Shown here: one piece after another, positions 54,622-61,350 of the stretch | Position numbering within the stretch: position 1 is the first letter of the stretch | How the letters are laid out: each line of letters starts with the position of its first letter | NCBI RefSeq assembly: GCF_946482605.1 | Contig: NZ_CAMLSE010000035.1 | Coordinates: forward strand, 15,316-79,315 | Length of the DNA stretch: 64,000 nucleotides | Source of the DNA: an uncultured Dyadobacter sp. | GTDB taxonomy: Bacteria > Bacteroidota > Bacteroidia > Cytophagales > Spirosomataceae | Direction of reading: 5' to 3' | Position numbers and translations under genes: made by a program | Notes under the pieces: generated by a model | Seen by the model: only the letters and a program-made list of their open reading frames with translations | The model's database searches: none | Told to the model about the DNA's origin: nothing

Positions 54622-55830
54622 ATGATCCTTAAAAGCACCATAGCAAGTGTATTGCAAGCACAAAAAGCCAACATCATAAGCCTTGAACAGGGCTTAATGC
54701 GGAAGGCATTGAACAAGCTGCCGGACATAACCTCACACGCGCTCATCGTCTCGGGTGTACGCCGCTGTGGTAAAAGTACTTTGCTACACCAGCTGTTACG
54801 GGAAAAACATCCCGACGCATTGTACCTGAACTTTGAAGATACCCGGCTATACGATTTTGAGCCATCCGATTTTATACGCCTCGACAGCGTGGTAAGTGAA
54901 ATGGCCCAGACCGTGCTTTTCTTTGATGAGATCCAGATCGTCGATCGATGGGAAACGTACGTGCGGCAAAAGCTGGACGAAGGATGTAAAGTCGTGATCA
55001 CCGGCTCCAATGCTTCGCTGCTCAGCCGTGAATTGGGCACCAAACTAACTGGCCGCCAGATCACGAAGGAGCTGTTCCCTTTTTCCTATACCGAATTTTG
55101 TGCGTACCGCGGATCCAAACCTTCCGCTGATGCTACCCGGGATTATATGCAAACGGGCGGCTTCCCGGAATATGTAAAATCCGGGTTGGAGGAGATCATG
55201 CACCATTTGTTTGAAGATATCCTGATACGCGACATTGCGGTGCGCTATGGCGTTAGGGATGTTCGCACATTGCAGCGGCTGGCGTTATATCTTGTCTCGA
55301 ATGTGGGGCGTCTGATTACCGGAAACAGGTTGAAAATGATGTTCGAAGCAGGTTCTACGAGCACGATCATGGATTACCTGTCTTACTTCGAATACACATA
55401 CCTCTTTCATTTCGTGCCCAAATTCAGCTACTCCCTACGCAAACAGCTGATTAACCCCCGAAAGGTGTATGCTATCGACACAGGGCTGATCAATGCAAAC
55501 TCGGGTTCGTTCACGGATGATTTTGGCAGCTTGTTCGAAAACATGGTTTTTCTGCATCTGCGCAGGCATTATAAGGAAATCTACTATTTCGCCGAAAAAA
55601 GCGAATGCGACTTTGTCGTGTCCGAAAAAGGCGCGGTGAGGCAGGTCGTGCAGGTTTGCTATGACCTTAACCCCGACAATCTGGACCGGGAGCTGAATGG
55701 CCTGTTCGAAGCCATGACGCATTTCGAACTGAAAGCGGGAACGCTTGTGACGCTGAACCAGGCCGACCAATTTGAAAGGGCGGGAATGACCGTTAACGTC
55801 ATACCCGCCCATGAATACTTTGCTGACTAA
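54622..55830 (+). CDS. AAA_14/DUF4143 ATPase
   Basis: 402 residues. N-terminal AAA domain with Walker A GVRRCGKST (about residue 42) and Walker B VLFFDEIQ (about residue 95), then an arginine/sensor region (ITGSNASLLSRELGTKLTGR). The C-terminal half is the DUF4143 winged-helix/nuclease-like domain (LFEDILIRDIAVRYG, YAIDTGLINAN, FENMVFLHLRR, CDFVVSEKG). The last part, with a D-x-V and later Q-V, resembles a PD-(D/E)XK-type nuclease fold; this is family knowledge. Cytoplasmic. The family is widespread and variable in copy number with unknown function. It is not an ABC-type ATPase (no ABC signature LSGGQ), so it does not energise the flanking permeases. Confidence 0.88.
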   Translation: MILKSTIASVLQAQKANIISLEQGLMRKALNKLPDITSHALIVSGVRRCGKSTLLHQLLREKHPDALYLNFEDTRLYDFEPSDFIRLDSVVSEMAQTVLFFDEIQIVDRWETYVRQKLDEGCKVVITGSNASLLSRELGTKLTGRQITKELFPFSYTEFCAYRGSKPSADATRDYMQTGGFPEYVKSGLEEIMHHLFEDILIRDIAVRYGVRDVRTLQRLALYLVSNVGRLITGNRLKMMFEAGSTSTIMDYLSYFEYTYLFHFVPKFSYSLRKQLINPRKVYAIDTGLINANSGSFTDDFGSLFENMVFLHLRRHYKEIYYFAEKSECDFVVSEKGAVRQVVQVCYDLNPDNLDRELNGLFEAMTHFELKAGTLVTLNQADQFERAGMTVNVIPAHEYFAD

Positions 55831-55848
55831 ATTAGCGGCACACTAATG

Positions 55849-58293
55849 TTAGTTTCCTCCGCTTTGCACGTCGTCGTTGCGAATGCCCCGCTTGTTCTTT
55901 TTGATACCGTCTTTCAGCTTGCCGAATTTGTAGTTCAGGCTGAAATTAAACGAGCGGAAGTACTGCCAGCGGTCCGTGAACTGGTCGAAATCCGGGCCGA
56001 AGGTTTCGTTGTGGTACCTTCTGAATTTCGTAAAAGGATTGCTTACAGCGGCTGAAAGTGAGAGCTTATCCTTCACGACATCCTTGCTCACGCTGAACGA
56101 AGTACTTTGAATGGAGTTCGTCGTGCCTTGCAGGTTCACGCCCGGACCATTCGCATTGAAGTTGGCATTGACACGCCATTCTTTGGGCAAGCGGTAACCC
56201 GTCGAAAGCGAAAACTGGTACATGACCCCGCTGTTGGTGATCTCGACGCCATTTACAATACCGGTTACTTTACCGTGGGCAATGCGGAGATTGGTGCTGA
56301 TATTCCATTTTTTCGTGAATGGGTAGTTTGCATTCAGGTTACCGCTGATGAGGCGCGCACGACCGGTATTGCCATAGGAAGTCCGTGTGATCTGCGTTTC
56401 CTGATTGTAAACTGCAATCGGGAAAATAAGGTCTTTAAAATGCGTGTAGCCGACGCCGAAGTTGATATTACCCTTTTTGGCCTTATTGAAGCTCAATTGC
56501 AAGTCGTTCACATAAGCAGGCCGCAGGTCGGGATTACCGGTGCGCTCGTAGCTCGGGTTGGAGCGATCCACAAATGGATTGAGCTGCCAGATTCCCGGGC
56601 GCTGGATTCGTTTGGTATAACCGAAGTTGATCCCTGCATTGTTTTTCAGCTTCCGGTTCACCGATACCGAGGGAATGAAGTTGAAATAGTTCTGTTCTAC
56701 CTTCGAATCCGTAGAGATAAAATCGGCATCGATAACAGTCTGTTCCACTCGTGCACCCGCTTTCACGCCCCAGTTTTTGAAATTATACTGATATGTATTG
56801 TAAGCGCCGAACACATTTTGCCGGTTTTCATACATGTTGCTCATAGCTGCATCGACCTCGTAAGAATCCGTTTCCGGATTGAACACCGTATACTTAAAAT
56901 CACTCCGGTTGTCCCGCATGATACCTTTCAAACCCGCTTCGATATTGAGTTTTTTCACGGGATAAACGAGGTCCACCTGGAACGTCTGTTCAGAAAAACT
57001 CTGATCGTTGACCTGCCGGTAATCCGGACGATCATAATTAATGCGGTTTGTAATGTTGAGATTACCATTTTGCTTGTTGTCGTAACCGTAATACCGGTAC
57101 GAGAATGTCAGCAACCTGTTTTTATTCGCCTTAAAACCCTTCTGATAGTTTATCGCCGCGTCCCTTCCATTACCATGATCGGTGTTGCGATTAGAAACGT
57201 TGTAGCGTTCCAGAATTTCATCGCCCGCATTCAGCAACGACGATTGAAATCCGTTGGCACTGTTCCTGCCACCATTTACATTCAGTTGCGCACTCAGCAA
57301 ATTCAACGTGTCCACCTCATAGGTAATCTCGTAGCCGATGTAACCGTTTTTGTTGTTGTTTCCATTCCAGCCGCGCTGATCGAGTAAGGTAGGATTAGCG
57401 CCCGTCGTTGTACGGTTGGAAATCGTTTGCGTCGACGGGTTTTTGTATTGGTTCAAACCCGCATTCAACGACATTCCTATCTTCCCAAGCTGGGCCGAGA
57501 GCGAGCCACCGACTCCCGGTCCGCCGGTCGGGAAGCGTTCACTGACATTGAGCGTGCCATTATACCCATTGTCTATCTTCTTGTTGGTAATAATGTTGAT
57601 AATGCCTGCCAAACCCTCGGCGTCGTATTTCGCAGGCGGTGTCGTAATTACCTCTATCCGGACTATGGACGAAGCGGGCATGCTGCGGAGCACATCCTTA
57701 TAGCTCCGCTCGACCATACTCGACGGTTTGCCGTTGATCAGGATCTTGAAATCGGTATTTCCTTTGAGGGAAATATTATCCTCGGCGTCCAGCGACAGGT
57801 ATGGCACCTTTCGCATCATTTCGAGCACGCTGTACACCTTGCTTTCCGGGTCTGCTTCCAGATCGTAACTGATCCGGTCGACCTCCTGCTTCACAATGGG
57901 TTTCAGGGCGGTAACCGTTACTTCCTTCAACCCCACCGCCTGCTGGCTGATCATGATTTTACCCAGTTCGATGTGCTGACGGGCACTATCGGTCAGATCC
58001 ACTTCGATCATCTTGTTTTTGTACCCTACGCCCACCAGGACAAGCGCGTATTTCATGGGTTTCAAATTTTGAAACACAAATGATCCGTCGGCCTTTGAAA
58101 AATCGGCTTTCACGGTGGTGTTCTTGTCTTTCATGAGGTTAAGGGTGATAAAATCAAGCGATTTACCACTGGTGGAATCCGTAACAATCCCCTTTATGCT
58201 CCCTCCGGAAGGAGCCGCTTGCGCATACGATTCCTGACGGCAGATCAAGCCGGAGATCAGGACAGACATCAATAATTGGAGTAATGTTTTCAT
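55849..58293 (-). CDS. TonB-receptor-like outer-membrane barrel (OMP_b-brl_3 type)
   Basis: 814 residues from the ATG at 58293, giving the signal MKTLLQLLMSVLISGLICRQESYAQA; starts at 58308 or 58326 are also possible. Domain order: a carboxypeptidase-regulatory-like beta-sandwich (GGSIKGIVTDSTSGKSLDF), a plug domain (KILINGKPSSMVERSYKDVL, IEVITTPPAKYDAEGLAGI), then a long beta-barrel with aromatic-rich strands. These are outer-membrane proteins related to TonB receptors that often lack a TonB box and an associated SusD; none is present here. Substrate unknown. The C-terminal tail is unusually basic (KKNKRGIRNDD). A promoter with a leader of about 150 nt lies upstream. Confidence 0.87.
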   Translation of the reverse strand: MKTLLQLLMSVLISGLICRQESYAQAAPSGGSIKGIVTDSTSGKSLDFITLNLMKDKNTTVKADFSKADGSFVFQNLKPMKYALVLVGVGYKNKMIEVDLTDSARQHIELGKIMISQQAVGLKEVTVTALKPIVKQEVDRISYDLEADPESKVYSVLEMMRKVPYLSLDAEDNISLKGNTDFKILINGKPSSMVERSYKDVLRSMPASSIVRIEVITTPPAKYDAEGLAGIINIITNKKIDNGYNGTLNVSERFPTGGPGVGGSLSAQLGKIGMSLNAGLNQYKNPSTQTISNRTTTGANPTLLDQRGWNGNNNKNGYIGYEITYEVDTLNLLSAQLNVNGGRNSANGFQSSLLNAGDEILERYNVSNRNTDHGNGRDAAINYQKGFKANKNRLLTFSYRYYGYDNKQNGNLNITNRINYDRPDYRQVNDQSFSEQTFQVDLVYPVKKLNIEAGLKGIMRDNRSDFKYTVFNPETDSYEVDAAMSNMYENRQNVFGAYNTYQYNFKNWGVKAGARVEQTVIDADFISTDSKVEQNYFNFIPSVSVNRKLKNNAGINFGYTKRIQRPGIWQLNPFVDRSNPSYERTGNPDLRPAYVNDLQLSFNKAKKGNINFGVGYTHFKDLIFPIAVYNQETQITRTSYGNTGRARLISGNLNANYPFTKKWNISTNLRIAHGKVTGIVNGVEITNSGVMYQFSLSTGYRLPKEWRVNANFNANGPGVNLQGTTNSIQSTSFSVSKDVVKDKLSLSAAVSNPFTKFRRYHNETFGPDFDQFTDRWQYFRSFNFSLNYKFGKLKDGIKKNKRGIRNDDVQSGGN

Positions 58294-58447
58294 AGTTGAA
58301 ATTTTCATGGCTAATAGTCTTTGCAATGGGCATAGGAATTCCCTAAGAGATTTTCAGGCTCTTTTACGGCGCAATAAGTATATCAATTAATTTAATATAA
58401 CTAAATCATTAATATACCAATGCAAACAAATATCGATTTTGGTATTA

Positions 58448-58478
58448 CAAATGTATTGGAAGGTACTTTGTGATGCAA
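58448..58478 (-). promoter_or_regulatory. promoter of the outer-membrane barrel gene
   Basis: Minus strand: TTG (58478-58476), 20-bp spacer, TACATTTG (58455-58448), a good match to the Bacteroidota consensus. A short direct repeat AAGGTACT occurs in and beside the spacer. Confidence 0.6.
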
Positions 58479-58544
58479 GGTACTATGCCTGATTTTTGAG
58501 ACTAATTGATGAGCGGCGGAATATGCGGTTGATTGGTAGGGCAG

Positions 58545-58889
58545 TTACCGATTCAATGGACCGACCTGAGTCAAACGCCGTTCGATCAGAAAGTTCAGGA
58601 TGAGGCTGATGCCGCCGAAAAGAAATACCATGGCCAGATAAGCCACTCCCTGATTAAAATCGTACGTTTTGTCCAACCAGTTGCCTGTCAGAATACCGAG
58701 CGCGATGCCCACGAAAAGCATTCCGAATTTGAGTGTCGGGGAAAAAGAATTGTTCTTGTCTGTAAAGATCGACGCATCGGCATCTTTCTCGATGAGGGCT
58801 ATACGCTCGCGGTGGCGTGTCATCAGGAATACATAGATAATCCCGAAAATACCCAGGAAAGCTGCAATTGAAATAAGGACACCGTTCAT
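58545..58889 (-). CDS. small membrane protein, DUF6249-like
   Basis: 114 residues with three hydrophobic helices: about 4-22 (LISIAAFLGIFGIIYVFLM), 55-70 (FGMLFVGIALGILTGNW) and 84-103 (VAYLAMVFLFGGISLILNF). A charged linker, RHRERIALIEKDADASIF, follows the first helix. This fits the small Bacteroidota family annotated DUF6249, which is often found beside ECF sigma-factor genes. Here it is divergent from the sigma-factor gene, separated by 161 bp. Function unknown; inner membrane. Confidence 0.75.
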   Translation of the reverse strand: MNGVLISIAAFLGIFGIIYVFLMTRHRERIALIEKDADASIFTDKNNSFSPTLKFGMLFVGIALGILTGNWLDKTYDFNQGVAYLAMVFLFGGISLILNFLIERRLTQVGPLNR

Positions 58890-59050
58890 GGCTGAAACAT
58901 AGTTAAATTTCGAATGTTACCCATTGGACGGGCGATCGGCATTTATGGTTACAGTTTGTCTAAATTTTTTTTTGCAAAAAAAATAAATCGTGCCGAATGT
59001 AACCAAGCCCCGCCCCATGCGGTCTCATAAGCAGGCGAGCAACCGAATGC

Positions 59051-59602
59051 ATGAAAAACCACGACGACCGGATCCATATCGAGAACGTAAGGCAGGGCAA
59101 CCTGGCCTCTTATACCTATTTGGTCGATAAGTACAAGAATATGGCATTCACGATCGCCAGGAAAATTCTGCCCAATGCGCAGGACGCCGAGGATGCGGCA
59201 CAGGAGAGTTTTATAAAGGCCTACATGCAGATCGGCAGTTTTGAAGGCAAAGCGAAGTTCTCTACCTGGCTTTACACCATCGTTTACCGCACCGCCATCT
59301 CCAAATTGCAGCAGCACCGGATGGCCATGCAAAGCATTGATGAAGATCTGGAAGAAAATTATGATTACGAATATAGTCCTCCGCCGCTTGAAGCCTTGCA
59401 GGTTCGCGAGCGGGAACAATTTGTGAAGGAAGCCATCAACCGGCTCCCCAAAATGGAAGCGCTGGTTATTACGTTGTATTACCTGAATGAAAGCCCTATC
59501 GAGGAAATCGAGCAGATCACCGGGCTCTCGAACAGCAATATCAAAGTAAAATTATTCAGAGCCAGGAAGGTGCTGGGCAAAGAATTACAGTTTTTGCTAT
59601 AA
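59051..59602 (+). CDS. ECF-type RNA polymerase sigma factor
   Basis: 183 residues. Sigma region 2 covers about residues 20-90, with the DAEDAAQESFIKAY motif that contacts core polymerase and FSTWLYTIVYRTAI for DNA melting. Region 4 covers about 120-178, with LPKMEALVITLYYLNESPIEEIEQITGLSNSNIKVKLFRARK forming its helix-turn-helix. Cytoplasmic; directs transcription of an envelope-response regulon in most relatives. The next gene starts 10 bp later and is the probable anti-sigma partner. No clear autoregulatory promoter was recognised upstream, where the sequence carries a long T run (58961-58974). Confidence 0.93.
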   Translation: MKNHDDRIHIENVRQGNLASYTYLVDKYKNMAFTIARKILPNAQDAEDAAQESFIKAYMQIGSFEGKAKFSTWLYTIVYRTAISKLQQHRMAMQSIDEDLEENYDYEYSPPPLEALQVREREQFVKEAINRLPKMEALVITLYYLNESPIEEIEQITGLSNSNIKVKLFRARKVLGKELQFLL

Positions 59603-59612
59603 TGCGTGAATT

Positions 59613-60110
59613 ATGGAGCCGATCGAAGAAAAACGGGAAGAGCAATTCAAAAAACTGATCCGCGAGACCGGCACTGACGAGCCGTCGGCGGGTTTCGCGC
59701 GGGCGGTCATGCAGCGGGTACATGAAGAAGTCGCATTCCGTACGGTAATGCAGCGAAACACCCTGGAAGCCCCTTCCAACGCATTCAGCATAGAGATCAT
59801 GGCACGGCTCAGGGCCAGCCAACCGGTCGCGCCACCGAAACCGGTTATCGCACGAAAAGTATGGTATGGGATCGCAGCCGCATGGGCGGTGCTGGTGATT
59901 GCTTGCTTTTTTGTTCCCGATAACGACCAGCAAACTGCGCTTTGGGAAGGCCTCAATGGCCTGATGATCTCCAACGCGGGATGGGTCCGGAAAATCTCTA
60001 CCATTCCTCAAACCTACACGCTCACCATTATCGGCATGGCGGGCCTATTGCTGCTCGACTATTTTGTTCGGCAAAGGTGGATTCACAACAACGAAATGGC
60101 CAGATCCTGA
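59613..60110 (+). CDS. probable anti-sigma-type membrane protein
   Basis: 165 residues. The N-terminal 80 residues are cytoplasmic and charged (EEKREEQFKKLIRETG, FARAVMQRVHEEVAFRTV), followed by two membrane helices (about 84-102, 138-157) with a short periplasmic loop. The position 10 bp after an ECF sigma factor and the helical cytoplasmic domain suggest an anti-sigma role, but the classic zinc anti-sigma motif HxxxCxxC is absent. This is therefore inference from context. The gene ends at 60110; a GGCCAG/CTGGCC stem overlaps the stop but has no T tract. Confidence 0.7.
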   Translation: MEPIEEKREEQFKKLIRETGTDEPSAGFARAVMQRVHEEVAFRTVMQRNTLEAPSNAFSIEIMARLRASQPVAPPKPVIARKVWYGIAAAWAVLVIACFFVPDNDQQTALWEGLNGLMISNAGWVRKISTIPQTYTLTIIGMAGLLLLDYFVRQRWIHNNEMARS

Positions 60111-60146
60111 GACCTGGCCGTTCATGCATTCTATTGATCCGATCGG

Positions 60147-60518
60147 TTACCCTCTGCGGTTGTAACGGTTTTCAAAACGGTTCTGATAAGCGAACAGACG
60201 TTGGCGTTGCGCGGGCGTCAGCACAGACAGGATCTCTCTTTGTTTTTCCTCTTCCAGTTTTTTCATGCCCTGATAGGTATGGTATCTTTTGCTGTTACCG
60301 GCCAGGCGATCATATTTGTTTTCAATCTTTTTGATCTGATTTTCCTGCTTGCGGCTCAGCTTCACGATCTCGTCCAGCTTATTGATCCTGAATTCCTCAT
60401 ACGCATTATCCGTGCGGGATTTATTGGTGGAAGGTATTTCATGACCATAGCGCTGTGCGAAGGCATTTCCGATGGTCAGTGTAACTATTGTGGCGATGGC
60501 TAAGATGGTCTTTCTCAT
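60147..60518 (-). CDS. Spy/CpxP-like periplasmic protein
   Basis: 123 residues from the ATG at 60518, which gives the signal MRKTILAIATIVTLTIGNAFAQ; an ATG three codons earlier is less fitting. The mature part is helical, basic and rich in Lys, Glu, Gln and Arg, with two LTxxQ-like motifs: LSRKQENQIKKIENKYD and LTPAQRQRLFAYQ. These mark the Spy/CpxP family of periplasmic chaperones and stress sensors. It is convergent with the sigma/anti-sigma pair, which suggests a shared envelope-stress theme, but no shared operator was shown. Confidence 0.65.
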   Translation of the reverse strand: MRKTILAIATIVTLTIGNAFAQRYGHEIPSTNKSRTDNAYEEFRINKLDEIVKLSRKQENQIKKIENKYDRLAGNSKRYHTYQGMKKLEEEKQREILSVLTPAQRQRLFAYQNRFENRYNRRG

Positions 60519-60552
60519 GGTTTCCAATGTTTAAATTGTTCGTTTATGTCTT

Positions 60553-60575
60553 TTAGAGGCACTTTTCACCTCTAA
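60553..60575. repeat. short palindrome upstream of the Spy-like gene
   Basis: TTAGAGG / CCTCTAA with a 9-base centre. It lies about 35 bp before the Spy-like ATG on the minus strand and could be an operator or a leader hairpin. Confidence 0.4.
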
Positions 60576-60673
60576 GTTTAACCCACTGAAAACACAATCT
60601 GCGAAATGTCACTACTAGTAGATAGTCAGCCGCTTTTAATCGACGAAATGGTACGACCGCTGGCTGGATAGGA

Positions 60674-60704
60674 TTGCTCAAATACCTTTTTATCTTTAAA
60701 TTTG
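60674..60704 (+). promoter_or_regulatory. promoter of the toxin-antitoxin operon
   Basis: TTG (60674-60676), 20-bp spacer, TAAATTTG (60697-60704). The antitoxin ATG follows at 60728, leaving a short leader. Confidence 0.65.
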
Positions 60705-60727
60705 AATAGGTTCAAAATCAAAAAAGT

Positions 60728-60937
60728 ATGTTAACGACGGTCAAAGGAATCTATGAAGACGGCAAAGTCACGCTACTGGGAAATTCACCCGTTCAGTCGC
60801 GCACAGAAGTGACTGTTACGTTTCCGCCAAAAGAGTCCAAACCGCTCAAAAAGCGTAAGGCAGGAGTATTAACGGGAAAAGTCCACATGTCCGCCGACTT
60901 CGACGAACCGTTGGATGATCTTAGAGATTATATGTAA
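60728..60937 (+). CDS. AF2212-like antitoxin
   Basis: 69 residues. N-terminal beta-hairpin KGIYEDGKVTLLGNSPVQSRTEVTVTF is the hallmark of the AF2212/DUF104-type antitoxins commonly paired with PIN toxins. The C-terminal half is basic then acidic (KPLKKRKAGVLTG, DFDEPLDDLRDYM) and probably wraps the toxin. The stop codon directly abuts the toxin start (TAAATG), a typical toxin-antitoxin arrangement. Confidence 0.82.
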   Translation: MLTTVKGIYEDGKVTLLGNSPVQSRTEVTVTFPPKESKPLKKRKAGVLTGKVHMSADFDEPLDDLRDYM

Positions 60938-61330
60938 ATGAAAATATTACTGGACACACACACGCTGATTTGGTTTCTTGAAGACAATCCCAAACTTTCA
61001 CGCAAAGCCAAATCCCTCATTGAAGACCTGACGAATGAAGTCTTCGTTCATGCCGTCAGTTGGTTCGAGATTTCAATTAAAACGAAAATCGGGAAACTTA
61101 CGCTTCCCGACCCGATTGAAGTCATATATACAGAATCAACAAAAAATCAGATTGAAACGATAGAAATCAAACCGTCACAACTCGCCGCTTACCATAATCT
61201 CCCGATATTTGAAGCGCACCGCGATCCGTTTGACCGTTTGATAATCGCTACTGCGTTGAATGAACAAATGAATATTATTTCAAACGACCCCAAATTTTCG
61301 CTGTATCCGGCGGCAACGGTTTTGTGGTAA
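60938..61330 (+). CDS. vapC: PIN-domain toxin, VapC type
   Basis: 130 residues, the normal PIN-toxin length. Catalytic acidic residues of the PIN ribonuclease fold are visible: Asp6 (LLDTHTLIW), Glu44 (WFEISIK), Asp99 (RDPFDRLIIATA) and Asp117 (SNDPKF). The fold binds Mg2+ or Mn2+ and cleaves RNA; specific targets are unknown. It directly follows the AF2212-like antitoxin and is convergent with P13, with only 20 bp between the stops. The pair interrupts the permease run. Confidence 0.92.
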   Translation: MKILLDTHTLIWFLEDNPKLSRKAKSLIEDLTNEVFVHAVSWFEISIKTKIGKLTLPDPIEVIYTESTKNQIETIEIKPSQLAAYHNLPIFEAHRDPFDRLIIATALNEQMNIISNDPKFSLYPAATVLW

Positions 61331-61350
61331 TTCACATTCTACAACCCATA

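Noticed and set aside
54622..55830. The AAA_14 protein as the missing ABC ATPase
   Set aside because: It has no ABC signature motif and carries a DUF4143 domain, so it is a different ATPase class.
55831..55848. ATTAG/CTAAT mini-hairpin between the ATPase and barrel genes
   Set aside because: A 5-bp AT-rich stem without a T tract is too weak to call a terminator.
56107..57387. A 426-codon open frame on the plus strand opposite the outer-membrane barrel gene
   Set aside because: The opposite strand encodes a clear plug-and-barrel protein; this frame is a mirror of its codon bias.
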